Shown: positions 37,417-48,332, numbered from the stretch's first letter. The stretch: DNA of 64,000 bases from Brevundimonas sp. SH203 (GCF_002157625.1 NZ_BDMM01000001.1:248001-312000), one strand, 5' to 3'. Notes: generated by a model from the letters alone, not told the origin. Translations and numbers: made by a program.

Positions 37417-39571
37417 CGTCGGGGTCGGGCTGGCGCGTCCAGGGACGGTTTCCGCGCACGTCGGTCGTCCGGACCGCACGCCAGCCTTCGCCGTCGCGCC
37501 ACAGCTCGACCGCTCCGCCCCGGGCGAAATCCACGCCGTCCAGAACCAGACGGTCGGCGCAGGATGCGGGCAGGTTCGTAACGACAGCCCGCACGCCGAC
37601 GACATCGGCCGCTTGGCACAATGAAGCCAGACGCTCGGAATCGGGCGCCCGCTTTCCCCACCACAGCGCGACCGGACCGGCAGCCGCGCTTTGAGGCCGG
37701 CACGAGAAGCGATCGCAGGTCCAGCCGTCCGCATCGCGTCCGATCAGCGCCATTCCCCGTCGACGAGACCACAGGTCGGCGGCGAATTCCCGTACGCCCG
37801 GCCGGACCACAACCGCCTCGCCCTGTCGGCTGAAGGCCGCGTTGGTTCCGCCGTCGCCGATCCAGAGGTCCGGCGCCGGCGGCCTGTGCCAGATCAGCAC
37901 CGCCGCCGCCAGCGGCAGGCCCAGCCAACGCAGCCGCCCGCGCCACAGACAGATGAACAGCACGCCCACGAAAGCGATGAGCAGAACGAAATCGGGCGCG
38001 CTGGGTATGGTTCGAACGGCGCCCGGTAGATGCGCCGTCCACGATCCGATCGCCAGCATCAGATCGACGCCCCATCCCGCCACGGCCAGGAAGGGACCGC
38101 CCAGTCCGACGGGCTCCAGCACCGCGCCCAGCGCCAACGCAGGCATCAGGATGAAGTCCGCCACCGGCGAAGTCCCCAGATTGGCCAGCAGGCCGTACAT
38201 GGCGGTGCGGTTGAAATGCTGCATGGCAAACGGCCCGGTCGCCAGACCCGCGACCACGCTGGCCGCCACCGCCGCCGTGATCCAACCTGAGAACCTTTGG
38301 ATCGCCAGAATCGGCCAGGGGGCGGAGATTTCGCGCGGACGTTTGGGCCAGGCCTCGACCAAGGCCACCAGCGCTGCCGTCGCGGCGAACGACATCTGAA
38401 AACCGGGCGTCACCACGGCCTCGGGCTGGAGCGCCAAGACGACGAAGGCCGCCACCGCCAGACCGTGCATCGTCACCGCCTGCCGATCCAGCAGGATGGC
38501 GAGAAAGGCGATGGAGGCGGTGATGGCCGCCCGCTCGGCCGGCGGCGGCGCGCCGGACACCACCAGATAGGCGGCGATGGCCGACAGGCCCGCCAAGGCC
38601 GCGACCTTCTTGCCCGGAACACGCAGCGCCAGCCAGGGCCAGGCCGCGACGCCCAGCCGCACGCCGAAGAAGACGAACCCGCCGACGATGGCCATGTGCA
38701 GGCCCGAAACTGACAGGATGTGCGCCAGCCCGGAATCGCGCATTACATCCAGGTCTTCCTGATTGATCCAGGTTTCGTGGCTGGTCGTCATGGCCGCCGC
38801 GATCCCGCCGGTTCGCTCGCCCAATCGCGCGACGATCCGCCGGGCCAGACCATAGCGCGCGCCGTTGACCGCCATCTCCAACCGCAACCGCCATGGCGCG
38901 TGCGGCAAGTCGGCGGCGCGCGTCTCGCCCAGCGCGAAGGCCACCCCGCCCATGCCCTGGAAGAAGGCGTTGCGGCCGAAGTCATAGGCGCCAGGGCTGG
39001 CGGGCGCGGGCGGCGGGTTCAGAATGGCGAACAGTCGGATCGCCTCGCCCGGACGCGGCGGCTGGCCGCGCACCGTGGCTCTCAGCCTGACCGGCGTCTG
39101 ATCCGGCGACAGGCCGCGAATCCAGACCGGGGCGATCACCACGCGCGCGCCGCGCTGGCCGGGGCTGTCCACATCGACCACCCAGGCCTCGATCACCGTC
39201 GGTTCGCTCAGCGTCGGGGCAATGGGGGCTGCGACGAAGACCGTGCGCGCCTTGGCCGCCGCCAGCCCGGCCGCCAGACAGGCGATCATCAAAAGGGGCC
39301 ATGTGACCCGGCGCGACCGTCCCGCGCCCTTGGCCGCGCCCCAGACCCCGAAGGCCACGACAGCCGCCAATCCCAGCGGCCAGAACGCCGGCTCGAACCG
39401 CAAGACGAAATAGACGGCGCATCCGCCGCCGAACGCCACCGGCCCCCATAACCGCCATCTCGACGCCTGGGCGGCGACCTGATCGACCAGCCAAGATCGC
39501 AATCGCGCGCCGGGGGTAGGTTTTGCCGCATCGGGGCGTATAAGGGCCTCGCCTACGGACCCCTCCCCCAT
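37397..39571 (-). CDS. comEC: ComEC/Rec2 family DNA uptake channel
   Basis: Polytopic inner-membrane protein for passage of single-stranded DNA during natural transformation. About 724 residues: an N-terminal DUF4131 region (two or three hydrophobic segments then an OB-like soluble part, about 40-220), then the Competence domain with [20 protein letters not shown], followed by [20 protein letters not shown] and [20 protein letters not shown]. The C-terminal 150 residues show no HxHxDH, so the metallo-beta-lactamase domain of Bacillus ComEC seems absent or degenerate. The start ATG 39571 has GAGGAAGG upstream; the frame also extends to 39619. The start codon overlaps that of divergent gltX, which is unusual. 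Confidence 0.88.
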   Translation of the reverse strand: MGEGSVGEALIRPDAAKPTPGARLRSWLVDQVAAQASRWRLWGPVAFGGGCAVYFVLRFEPAFWPLGLAAVVAFGVWGAAKGAGRSRRVTWPLLMIACLAAGLAAAKARTVFVAAPIAPTLSEPTVIEAWVVDVDSPGQRGARVVIAPVWIRGLSPDQTPVRLRATVRGQPPRPGEAIRLFAILNPPPAPASPGAYDFGRNAFFQGMGGVAFALGETRAADLPHAPWRLRLEMAVNGARYGLARRIVARLGERTGGIAAAMTTSHETWINQEDLDVMRDSGLAHILSVSGLHMAIVGGFVFFGVRLGVAAWPWLALRVPGKKVAALAGLSAIAAYLVVSGAPPPAERAAITASIAFLAILLDRQAVTMHGLAVAAFVVLALQPEAVVTPGFQMSFAATAALVALVEAWPKRPREISAPWPILAIQRFSGWITAAVAASVVAGLATGPFAMQHFNRTAMYGLLANLGTSPVADFILMPALALGAVLEPVGLGGPFLAVAGWGVDLMLAIGSWTAHLPGAVRTIPSAPDFVLLIAFVGVLFICLWRGRLRWLGLPLAAAVLIWHRPPAPDLWIGDGGTNAAFSRQGEAVVVRPGVREFAADLWSRRRGMALIGRDADGWTCDRFSCRPQSAAAGPVALWWGKRAPDSERLASLCQAADVVGVRAVVTNLPASCADRLVLDGVDFARGGAVELWRDGEGWRAVRTTDVRGNRPWTRQPDPDVSDSGA

Positions 39572-40985
39572 GACCCTGCCTTCCTCGACTGTCGTCACCC
39601 GCTTCGCCCCCTCGCCCACAGGCTATCTGCATATCGGCGGGGCGAGAACCGCATTATTCAACTGGCTGTACGCCAAGAGACACGCAGGACGTTTCCTGAT
39701 CCGTGTCGAGGACACCGACCGCGAACGCTCCACCGACGCGGCGGTCAAGGCGATCTTCGACGGCCTGAGCTGGCTGGAGCTGTTCGCCGACGAGGAGCCG
39801 GTGTTCCAGTTCAGTCGCGCCGACCGGCACCGCGAGGTGGTCGATCAGTTGCTGGAAACGGGCCACGCCTATCGCGACTTCGCCTCGGCCGAGGAAACCG
39901 GCCGTCTGCGCGATGCGGCCAAGGCCGAGAAACGCAGTTTCGAATCGCCCTGGCGCGACCGCCAGCCCACCGTGGACGATCTGGCCCTGCCCCACGTCGT
40001 GCGCTTCCGCCGGCCGCAATCGACCACGGTGACGGTGCCGGACGAGGTTCAGGGCGCGGTCAGTTGGTCGACCGACGATCTGGACGACCTGGTCTTGCTG
40101 CGTTCGGACGGCGCGCCGACCTATAATCTGGCGGTCGTGGTGGACGATCACGACATGGGCGTGACCCACGTCATTCGCGGCGACGACCACCTGAACAACG
40201 CCGCGCGTCAGAGCCTGATCTACGACGCCCTGGGCTGGACCCGCCCGGTCTTCGCCCACATCCCGCTGATCCACGGCCCGGACGGCGCGAAACTGTCCAA
40301 GCGTCACGGCGCTCAGGCGGTCCATGAATACGCCGAAATGGGCTATCTGCCCGAGGCGATGCGCAACTATCTGGCCCGCTTGGGCTGGGCGCACGGCGAC
40401 GACGAACTGTTCAGCGACGCCCAGGCCATTGCTTGGTTCGATCTGGCCGGCATCGGCAAGGCGCCCGCGCGGCTGGACTTCGACAAACTGGCCCACGTCA
40501 ACGCCCACTGGCTGCGTCTGGCCGACGACGAACGCCTGGCCAAGCTGGCGCTGGACGCCCACCTGCAGAAGGGTCACGCCCTGGCCGAGGCGGACGAGGC
40601 CCGGCTTCAGCGCGCCATGCCCTTCGTCAAGGACCGCGCCAAGACGGTGCTGGATCTGGCCGATCAGACAGCCTTCGTGCTGAAGACCCGCCCTCTCACC
40701 CTCGATGACAAGGCCCGCGCCCTGTTGTCGGGCGAGACGATGGACCGCCTGTCACGCCTGCGCGACCGGCTGGCGCTGTTCCAGTCCTGGGACGTCTTCG
40801 CCCTGGAGGCGGAGCTTAAGGCCTTCGCCGAATCCGAGTGCGTAGGCTTTGGAAAAATCGGCCCGCCGATGCGCGCGGCGCTTACCGCAGGGTCAGCTTC
40901 GCCCGACATCGCACGAACTTTATCCGCTCTGGGACGCGACGAAAGTCTCGGGCGCTTGGATGATGCGCTGCAACAGACTAAGTGA
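39570..40985 (+). CDS. gltX: Glutamyl-tRNA synthetase
   Basis: Class I aminoacyl-tRNA synthetase charging tRNA-Glu (and in most alphaproteobacteria tRNA-Gln, corrected later by GatCAB). Signature RFAPSPTGYLHIGGARTALF near residue 11 (HIGH variant HIGG), VEDTDRERS, IRGDDHLNNAARQ and KLSKRHGAQAV (KMSKS variant). 471 residues. The ATG at 39570 has no clear ribosome binding site and overlaps the comEC start on the other strand. A TATAAG at 39539-39544 may be the -10 element, inside the comEC frame. gltA follows after 66 bases. Confidence 0.95.
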   Translation: MTLPSSTVVTRFAPSPTGYLHIGGARTALFNWLYAKRHAGRFLIRVEDTDRERSTDAAVKAIFDGLSWLELFADEEPVFQFSRADRHREVVDQLLETGHAYRDFASAEETGRLRDAAKAEKRSFESPWRDRQPTVDDLALPHVVRFRRPQSTTVTVPDEVQGAVSWSTDDLDDLVLLRSDGAPTYNLAVVVDDHDMGVTHVIRGDDHLNNAARQSLIYDALGWTRPVFAHIPLIHGPDGAKLSKRHGAQAVHEYAEMGYLPEAMRNYLARLGWAHGDDELFSDAQAIAWFDLAGIGKAPARLDFDKLAHVNAHWLRLADDERLAKLALDAHLQKGHALAEADEARLQRAMPFVKDRAKTVLDLADQTAFVLKTRPLTLDDKARALLSGETMDRLSRLRDRLALFQSWDVFALEAELKAFAESECVGFGKIGPPMRAALTAGSASPDIARTLSALGRDESLGRLDDALQQTK

Positions 40986-41051
40986 TCACCCACAAACCGA
41001 AAAGCGCCCGAGGCCTCCCTGCGCCTGGACGTATGATGCAAAGGGGCATTC

Positions 41052-42353
<1,302 letters not shown>

Positions 42354-42379
42354 TCGAAGGCTCAAACGCTGAACGACAG

Positions 42380-42410
42380 AACGCCGGGGTTTTCCCCGGC
42401 GTTTTTGTTT
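42380..42410 (+). terminator. Intrinsic terminator after gltA
   Basis: Perfect 10-bp stem AACGCCGGGG (42380-42389) and CCCCGGCGTT (42394-42403) around TTTT, followed by TTTGTTT. It is 26 bases past the gltA stop and directly abuts the end of the convergent FUSC gene. Confidence 0.92.
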
Positions 42411-42416
42411 GGGCGC

Positions 42417-43409
42417 TCAGACCAGTCGCAGGTCGCGGAAACGGGCGGCCAGGTCGTCCAGATCGCGGTGCATATGGGCCACGCCGATGGCGGCGGCGCC
42501 CAGGGCCATGTCGTCGCCCTCGACCGCGATGGACAGCGCCAGGCTCTGGTCGATAGGCCCCAGAGGATCGGCCGCCTTGCCGCGCGACAGCCCCTCCAGC
42601 CGTTCGACGGCGCGGGCCGCATCTTCGGACCAGGGCGCCAGCCGGCCATCCGCCCCCTCGTCATGAAAACCGCGCCCCAGGATGACGATGTCGCTGCGCA
42701 CCCGCCAGAAGGCGCGAACCAGGGCGGCGCGGTCGGCCGTCTCGCGCTGCACGCCGGGGAAGTCGACGACGTTCCTGGCGGCCTGTCCCAGGGCGTCCAG
42801 CCGGCGCTTCAGGTCGGCGTGACGCCGCGTGATCTCGGCCGCATCCCTGGCGTCGCCCTTCGCGACGAGGGCCAGCAGGACCGCCGCCTCCCCGGCCGCC
42901 TCGCGCGCCTGCAGGGCGAAGGCCTGTCGGGCATGGCGGGGGAACAGGGCCAGGATGGCGATCACCCCGACGCCGCTGCCCACCAGAATCTCCATGACCC
43001 GGTCCAGCGCCAGCGACGCCGGCCCTTCCGAACCCGCGCCCCCGGCGATGACGATGGTCGCCGTGACCGGCGCGATCTTCAGCCAGGGTCGCCCGGCCCC
43101 GAAGAAAGCCAGAACCGCCGTGGAAACCGCGATGCTTAGGGCCAGGCTTTCCATTCCTGGCGGTCGGACGAAGGCGATCGCCGCACCGACCAGGGCGCCG
43201 GTCACTGTGCCGATGGCCCGGTCCCGCGCAATGCCGACCACGCCGCCCCCGACGCTGGCCTGGACCACCACGATGGCGGAAATCACGCTCCAATAGGGAT
43301 GGGGCAGACGCAGGAGCGTCGCCAAATAGAGCGCGGCCGTCGCGGCCACCGCCATCTGCAGGGCCGCCCGAACCTCGGCCGCGCGACGGGGGCTGAGGGC
43401 GCGGGCCAT
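42417..43409 (-). CDS. FUSC family (aromatic acid exporter-like) inner-membrane protein
   Basis: 330 residues with about six hydrophobic segments in the first 170 (LPHPYWSVISAIVVVQASVG, GTVTGALVGAAIAFVRP, LSIAVSTAVLAFFGAGRPWL, VMEILVGSGVGVIAILALFP) and a helical cytoplasmic C-terminal half. This is the FUSC half-size form related to AaeB/YccS. Substrate unknown. It starts two bases after the lpxB stop, so it is the last gene of the lipid A operon in this window. A role in envelope stress or export of a lipid A pathway by-product is only a guess from location. Confidence 0.78.
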   Translation of the reverse strand: MARALSPRRAAEVRAALQMAVAATAALYLATLLRLPHPYWSVISAIVVVQASVGGGVVGIARDRAIGTVTGALVGAAIAFVRPPGMESLALSIAVSTAVLAFFGAGRPWLKIAPVTATIVIAGGAGSEGPASLALDRVMEILVGSGVGVIAILALFPRHARQAFALQAREAAGEAAVLLALVAKGDARDAAEITRRHADLKRRLDALGQAARNVVDFPGVQRETADRAALVRAFWRVRSDIVILGRGFHDEGADGRLAPWSEDAARAVERLEGLSRGKAADPLGPIDQSLALSIAVEGDDMALGAAAIGVAHMHRDLDDLAARFRDLRLV

Positions 43410-43411
43410 GT

Positions 43412-44578
43412 TCAGCCGGCCTTGGCGGCGATGACGCGCAAGACGGCGTCGGCCGCGAGTTCCGACGGATCGGGTCCGCCGCGCCCCATCTGGTCCAGCG
43501 CCGCCGTCTGACGCCGCGCCTGCTCTCGCGCGATCCCGGGATCGGACAACAGACGACCCACGGCGGGCGCCAGCAGGGCGGGCGTCGCCTCCTGTTGGAT
43601 ATATTCCGGCGCGATCCGTTCGTCGGCGGCGACGTTGAACAGGGTGATGTGCTTGGCCGTCACCATCCGCTTCATCAGCGGATAGGACAGGCCGTCGATC
43701 TTGTAAGCGATGACCATGGGCGCCCCGGCTAAAGCCAGCTCGGTCGAGACCGTGCCGCTGGTCGCCAGGGCGACGTCGGCGGCGCGCATGGCGTCGTATT
43801 TCTCGGCCTCGTCCACCAGATGCACGCGGAAGGGCCAGGTCGCGATCCGACCGGCCACGTCGCCGGCGACCGTGCCTGCGGCGATGACGGCGATCTCAAG
43901 GGCCGGATCGGCGGCCTTCAGCCTTCGCACCGTCTCCTCGTAAACGGGCGTCATGCGCGCGATCTCGCTGGGGCGACTGCCGGGCAGGACCAGCAGAAGC
44001 CTGGCGTCCGCCGCTATGCCGCGTCGTTCGCGAAAAGCCGCCCCGTCCGCATGGGCCATGTCGATATGCAGGGCGGACGAACCGACCACGGTCGTCGCCA
44101 GCCCCTCGCGCTCGAACCAGGGCGCGTCGAAGCCGTAAAGAGCCAGCAGATGATCGACCGCGCCAGCCAGCGTCCTGGCCCGGCCGGGACGAGAGGCCCA
44201 GACCTGCGGGCCGACATATTTGATCAGAGGCACGTCGGGCCGGGCGGTGCGAATGGCCTTGGCGACGCGGATCGTGAAGCCCCAGCTGTCGATCAGGACC
44301 ACGGCGTCGGGCTTCTCGCGCTCGGCCAGAGCCGCCGTCTCCGCGACCCTCCGCTTGACCTTGCCATAGGCGCGCAAACCGTCGATCCAGCCCAGGATCG
44401 ACAGTTCGGCGATGTCGAAGGGGCTGACGACGCCCTCGGCCGCCATGCGCGGCCCGCCGACGCCCACGAAGGTCACGTCGTCACCCAGCCGCGTCCTCAG
44501 CGCCTTGGCCAGGCCGGCGCCCAGGGCGTCGCCCGACGCCTCGGCGGCGACCAGCATGATCTTCAGCGGCCGGCTCAC
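43412..44578 (-). CDS. lpxB: Lipid-A-disaccharide synthase
   Basis: Joins UDP-2,3-diacylglucosamine and lipid X to lipid A disaccharide-1-phosphate. GT-B family 19 protein: LKIMLVAAEASGDALGAGL at the start, FVGVGGPRMAAEG, ILGWIDGLRAYGKVKRRV, LIDSWGFTIRVAKAIR, IKYVGPQVWASRPGRA, VLPGSRPSEIARM and ALATSGTVSTELALAGAPMV. 388 residues. Start is GTG at 44578 overlapping the lpxI stop by four bases (GTGA); the frame continues upstream through lpxI but without homology. Confidence 0.96.
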   Translation of the reverse strand: MSRPLKIMLVAAEASGDALGAGLAKALRTRLGDDVTFVGVGGPRMAAEGVVSPFDIAELSILGWIDGLRAYGKVKRRVAETAALAEREKPDAVVLIDSWGFTIRVAKAIRTARPDVPLIKYVGPQVWASRPGRARTLAGAVDHLLALYGFDAPWFEREGLATTVVGSSALHIDMAHADGAAFRERRGIAADARLLLVLPGSRPSEIARMTPVYEETVRRLKAADPALEIAVIAAGTVAGDVAGRIATWPFRVHLVDEAEKYDAMRAADVALATSGTVSTELALAGAPMVIAYKIDGLSYPLMKRMVTAKHITLFNVAADERIAPEYIQQEATPALLAPAVGRLLSDPGIAREQARRQTAALDQMGRGGPDPSELAADAVLRVIAAKAG

Positions 44579-45408
44579 CGTTCCTCGCCCCAGACGAACA
44601 GGCCCAGACGATCCGCCGCCGCGACGATGGCGGAGCGGTCGATCAGGATCAGCCGACCGGCGACCCCGCCGATGCCCGCCAGTCCCGCCGCCGCCGCCAG
44701 TTCCACCGTGCGCGGGCCGATCACCGGCATATCGACGCGCAGATCCTGGATCGGCTTGGGCGCCTTGGCCAGCACGCCCTTTCTGTCGGAGGACGAGCCC
44801 CGCAGATCGGCAGGCAGCTCCGCGACGCGCCCCAGCATGGCGTCCGTCCCCTCTTGCGCCTCGACCGCCAGAACCAGTCCGTCGCAGACGACCGCCCCCT
44901 GGCCGATGTCCAGTTCGCCCGATCTTTCCGCGACATGCAGGGCCTTCTTCAGGTCCGACAACTGTTCGGGGGTCGGCGTCCTGACGCCCAGAGCGCCGGC
45001 GCCCAGCATCTCTCCACCCAGAATGTCGTCGGCGCCTTCCACGGCGAAACCCTCTGCCTCGAACACCGACAGGATCTTGCGCAGCAGGGCGTCGTCGCCC
45101 CTCGACGCCGCCGCCACGATGCCGGGCAGCAGGGTCGCGCCCTTGAAGTCGGGCTTCAAGGTCTTGAAATCCGGGCGGCTGACGATGCCCGCCAGACAGA
45201 CGGCGCCGCACCCTTGCGCCTTCAGCGCCTTCAGGATCGCCCCGATCTGGGCCATGCCGAAATCGTCGCCGGGCCAGCGCGCCAGATGCGGATCGGCGAA
45301 ACCGTCCAGCCGCACAACATAGATCGCCCGCCTCTCGGCCTCGCAACGCTGGGCCACCGCCTGGGGCAGGTCGCCCCCGCCCGCGATCAGGCCGAGCTTG
45401 ACGCTCAT
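44575..45408 (-). CDS. lpxI: UDP-2,3-diacylglucosamine diphosphatase LpxI
   Basis: Hydrolyses UDP-2,3-diacylglucosamine to lipid X plus UMP. It is the alphaproteobacterial replacement for LpxH, characterised in Caulobacter crescentus. 277 residues of the DUF1009 family: KLGLIAGGGDLPQAVAQRC at the start, LAGIVSRPDF, GDDALLRKILSVFEAEGF, QGAVVCDGLVLAVEAQEGTD, KAPKPIQDLRVDMPVIGP and a C-terminal RLILIDR region. ATG 45408 overlaps the lpxA stop (ATGA) and gives the conserved start; an in-frame codon at 45426 adds six residues. It lies exactly between lpxA and lpxB, matching its step. Confidence 0.95.
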   Translation of the reverse strand: MSVKLGLIAGGGDLPQAVAQRCEAERRAIYVVRLDGFADPHLARWPGDDFGMAQIGAILKALKAQGCGAVCLAGIVSRPDFKTLKPDFKGATLLPGIVAAASRGDDALLRKILSVFEAEGFAVEGADDILGGEMLGAGALGVRTPTPEQLSDLKKALHVAERSGELDIGQGAVVCDGLVLAVEAQEGTDAMLGRVAELPADLRGSSSDRKGVLAKAPKPIQDLRVDMPVIGPRTVELAAAAGLAGIGGVAGRLILIDRSAIVAAADRLGLFVWGEER

Positions 45409-46193
45409 TCCGCGTTCGGCAGGCACAGCGGCCGCTTGCCGCCCTCGCGGATGAAGGTCAGGATTTCGACGATCTCGGGCAGGTCGGCATAGTCGGCCGC
45501 CACCCGATCAACGCGGCCGGCGAACTCGCCCCCGCCCTCGAACAGCTCGCGATAGGCGGCCAGCAGGCGCCGCACCTGATCCTTGCCATAGCCCTTGCGC
45601 TTAAGGCCGATCAGGTTCAGCCCGCGCAGCCGCGCATGATTGCCCCAGGCCGAGCCATAGGGAATGACGTCGCGCGTTACGGCCGCCAGCCCGCCGATGA
45701 TCGCCCCCTGCCCCACCCGACCGTTCTGGTGAACCGCGCACAGGCCTCCCAGGAACACCTTGTCCCCCACCTGAGCATGACCGCCCAGGGTGGCGTTGTT
45801 GGCCATCACGACATTGTCGCCCACCACGCAGTCGTGACCGACGTGGGCGCCCGTCATGAACAGATTGTTCGATCCGACAACGGTCACGCCCGTTCCCTGC
45901 GGCGTGCCCCGGTTGAAGGTGCAGTGTTCCCGGATCAGATTGTTGCGCCCGATCTCCAGCCGCACCGGCTCGCCCTTGTAGCCATTGTGCTGCGGATCGC
46001 CGCCGATCACGGCGAAGGGATGGATCGTCGTGTCCGCCCCGACCGTCGTGTCCTGCTGGACCACCACATGGCTGACCAGACGCACGTTGTGGGCCAAGGT
46101 CACGTTCGGCCCGACCGTACACCACGGCCCGACCTGCACGCCGTCGGCAAGGACGGCGGAGGCGTCGACGATGGCGGTCGGGTGAATGCTCAT
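45405..46193 (-). CDS. lpxA: UDP-N-acetylglucosamine acyltransferase
   Basis: First lipid A step: transfers a 3-hydroxyacyl chain from ACP to UDP-GlcNAc. Left-handed beta-helix with hexapeptide repeats over residues 1-190 (IHPTAIVDASAVLADGVQVG and following). The catalytic His is His120 in MTGAHVGHDCVVGDN, then GGHAQVGDKVFLGGLCAVHQ. The C-terminal helical domain has GLNLIGLKRKGY. 262 residues. Overlaps fabZ (ATGA upstream) and lpxI (ATGA downstream). Confidence 0.97.
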   Translation of the reverse strand: MSIHPTAIVDASAVLADGVQVGPWCTVGPNVTLAHNVRLVSHVVVQQDTTVGADTTIHPFAVIGGDPQHNGYKGEPVRLEIGRNNLIREHCTFNRGTPQGTGVTVVGSNNLFMTGAHVGHDCVVGDNVVMANNATLGGHAQVGDKVFLGGLCAVHQNGRVGQGAIIGGLAAVTRDVIPYGSAWGNHARLRGLNLIGLKRKGYGKDQVRRLLAAYRELFEGGGEFAGRVDRVAADYADLPEIVEILTFIREGGKRPLCLPNAE

Positions 46194-46657
46194 CCGGCGG
46201 CCGGCTCCGGCACCGTCACGACCATGGCCATGAACTCGGCCTCAGCGGCCAGCTTGCCGTCAATGAAGGTTTCGCCCCGGAACTTGTAGGCGTCGCCGCG
46301 CGCCTTGATCACCTTGACCTCCATGCGGAGTTGGTCGCCGGGGCGTGCAGGCTTGCGGAAACGCACGCCGTCGATGGACATGAACATGATGACCTTGTCC
46401 GCCACCGCGACGTCCAGCGTCTTGGACATCAAAAGCGCGCCGGTCTGGGCCATGGCCTCGACGATCAGCACGCCCGGCATGACCGGATCGATCGGGAAAT
46501 GGCCGGGGAAGAACGGTTCGTTGTGGGTGACGTTCTTGATCCCCACGATGGAGGTCCGGGGCACGAATTCCTCGGCCTTGTCTACCAGCAGGAAGGGATA
46601 GCGGTGCGGCAGCCGCCGCATCACCTCGGCGTAATCGATCTTGCCGTCTTCGCTCAT
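46190..46657 (-). CDS. fabZ: 3-hydroxyacyl-ACP dehydratase FabZ
   Basis: Hot-dog fold enzyme dehydrating 3-hydroxyacyl-ACP in fatty acid synthesis. It competes with LpxA/LpxD for the same substrate, which fits its place between their genes. MRRLPHRYPFLLVDKAEEF, NVTHNEPFFPGHFPIDPVMP with catalytic His53, and VLIVEAMAQTGALL with Glu67. 155 residues. It overlaps lpxA by four bases and lies two bases after lpxD. Confidence 0.97.
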   Translation of the reverse strand: MSEDGKIDYAEVMRRLPHRYPFLLVDKAEEFVPRTSIVGIKNVTHNEPFFPGHFPIDPVMPGVLIVEAMAQTGALLMSKTLDVAVADKVIMFMSIDGVRFRKPARPGDQLRMEVKVIKARGDAYKFRGETFIDGKLAAEAEFMAMVVTVPEPAAG

Positions 46658-46659
46658 CC

Positions 46660-47673
46660 CTATGATTCCTTCGGGGCCTTCTTTGATGAGGCCTGTTTGG
46701 CGAGCCAGACGGTCTCGCGCAAGAACTGTCGGATCGGACGGGCGGGATAACCCGACCAGGTTTCGCCCGCCGGAACGTCGGCCAGCACCCCGGCGCCGGC
46801 CGCGACGCGCGCGCCCTCGCCGATGGCGGTGTGGTCGCCGACCCCCGCCTTGCCGCCGAAGATGACATTGTCCCCGACCGTGACCGAGCCGGAAATGCCC
46901 GTATTGGCGGCGAGGAGGCAGTTGCGCCCGATGACGCAGTTGTGGCCCACCATGACCAGATTATCGATCTTGGTGTTCTCGCCGATGACCGTGTCGTCAT
47001 AGGCGCCGCGGTCGATGCAGCTGTTGGCGCCCACCGTCACCCCGTCCTGCAGGATGACCCGGCCCAGCTGCGGAATGTCCATCACCCCGGCCTGGGTGCC
47101 GGTCGCGCCGAAGCCCGCCTCGCCGATCCGCGCGCCGGCGTACAGTTTCACGCGGTCACCGATCAGGGCGAAGCCGACGCTGACATTGGCGCCGATCACG
47201 CAATCGCGGCCGATCTGGACGCCGGGGGCGATGACGCTGTTGGCCCCGATGCGAGAGCCGCGACCGATGCGGACGCCCGCGCCCAGCACGGCGCCCGGCT
47301 CGATCACCACGCTGTCGTCCTCGGCCGCCTCCTCGCGCGAGATGGCGGCGTCCATCAGGATGGGACGGTGCAGCAGGATCGACGCCCTGGCCCAGGCGGC
47401 CTGGGGCGTGCGCGAAACGATAATGGCCGCGTCCGCCGGCGCCGCGTCCACGGCCTCCGGCGGCACGATCACGCAGCCGGCGCGGGTTTGCGTCAGCGCT
47501 CCAGCGAACTTGCGGTCGCCCAGAAACGCGATCGCGCCCCCGTCCGCTGAGGACAAGGGCGCGACGGAGGCGATCATGCGATCCCCGCCCCGTTCGACCT
47601 CCCCGCCGATCCTGGCCGCCAGATCGGCGACGTTGAGGGCCGGCAGGGTCTCGAAGAAGCGGGAATCAGGCAT
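46660..47673 (-). CDS. lpxD: UDP-3-O-acylglucosamine N-acyltransferase
   Basis: Third lipid A step: N-acylates UDP-3-O-acylglucosamine. N-terminal uridine-binding domain (about 1-100, GGAIAFLGDRKFAGAL) then a left-handed beta-helix with many hexapeptide repeats. The catalytic His is in KIDNLVMVGHNCVIGRN and GEAGFGATGTQAG marks the loop. C-terminal helix after GYPARPIRQFLRE. 337 residues. Placed 6 bases after the OmpH/Skp gene, as in the conserved bamA-skp-lpxD-fabZ-lpxA order. Confidence 0.96.
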   Translation of the reverse strand: MPDSRFFETLPALNVADLAARIGGEVERGGDRMIASVAPLSSADGGAIAFLGDRKFAGALTQTRAGCVIVPPEAVDAAPADAAIIVSRTPQAAWARASILLHRPILMDAAISREEAAEDDSVVIEPGAVLGAGVRIGRGSRIGANSVIAPGVQIGRDCVIGANVSVGFALIGDRVKLYAGARIGEAGFGATGTQAGVMDIPQLGRVILQDGVTVGANSCIDRGAYDDTVIGENTKIDNLVMVGHNCVIGRNCLLAANTGISGSVTVGDNVIFGGKAGVGDHTAIGEGARVAAGAGVLADVPAGETWSGYPARPIRQFLRETVWLAKQASSKKAPKES

Positions 47674-47679
47674 GGAGTC

Positions 47680-48300
47680 TTAGCGCGCGGCGGCCGGTTG
47701 CTGGGCCTGCGTCTGAGCCGGGACGGTCATGCGGTTGAAGCTGAGCGTCGGCAGGGCGGTGTTCAGGCGCTGGATGGCCAGGTCGGTCAGGTCCATGGCC
47801 GGGTTCATCATGAAGACGCTTTCGCGGTCCAGCAGCAGGCCGCAGCCCTTTTCCTGGTACAGGGCGGTCAGGATGGGCGACACGGCCTCGGTGATCGCCT
47901 GGCGCTGCATACCCAGGGTATAGCGCAGCTCGTTCTCGCGGGTGGCTTCCAGCTGCTGGGCTTCCTGCGCGCGTTGCTGCAGGGCCTGACGGCGCTGTTG
48001 CAGCTGGTCGGCCGACAGGCTGGCGCCCGAGGTCTGCAGCTGCTGGGCCTCGCTTTGGATTGCGGTGGCGTAGGGTTGCAGTTCGCCCTGAACTTCCTGG
48101 GCCAGTTGCTGCATCCGGGTTTCGACGGCCTGACCGGCCGACGACTGGGCCAGCAGACGGGCGTTGTAATAGACGCAGACGCCGGGGATCACCGGGCCGG
48201 GGTTGGTCGGCGCGGCGGCGGCCTGCTGGGTCGTTGCGGCCGAAGCGGCCGAGGCGAGAAGCGAAGCGGCGGCGGTCGCCGCGATGATGAGAGCTTTCAT
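47680..48300 (-). CDS. OmpH/Skp-family periplasmic chaperone
   Basis: 206 residues with a Sec signal peptide (LIIAATAAASLLASAASAA, cleavage near residue 22). A central Gln/Glu/Arg-rich segment (about 65-135) should form long helical arms as in Skp, with conserved landing motif VCVYYNARLLAQSSAGQAVE before it and GCGLLLDRESVFMMNPAMDL after it. Two Cys residues flank the coiled coil and could pair. The C-terminal tail is Gln/Ala-rich. Between bamA and lpxD, the usual place of skp; guides outer-membrane proteins to BamA. Confidence 0.87.
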   Translation of the reverse strand: MKALIIAATAAASLLASAASAATTQQAAAAPTNPGPVIPGVCVYYNARLLAQSSAGQAVETRMQQLAQEVQGELQPYATAIQSEAQQLQTSGASLSADQLQQRRQALQQRAQEAQQLEATRENELRYTLGMQRQAITEAVSPILTALYQEKGCGLLLDRESVFMMNPAMDLTDLAIQRLNTALPTLSFNRMTVPAQTQAQQPAAAR

Positions 48301-48332
48301 GGGATTTCCTCGTGCGGTCGAAAGCGCCGCGA

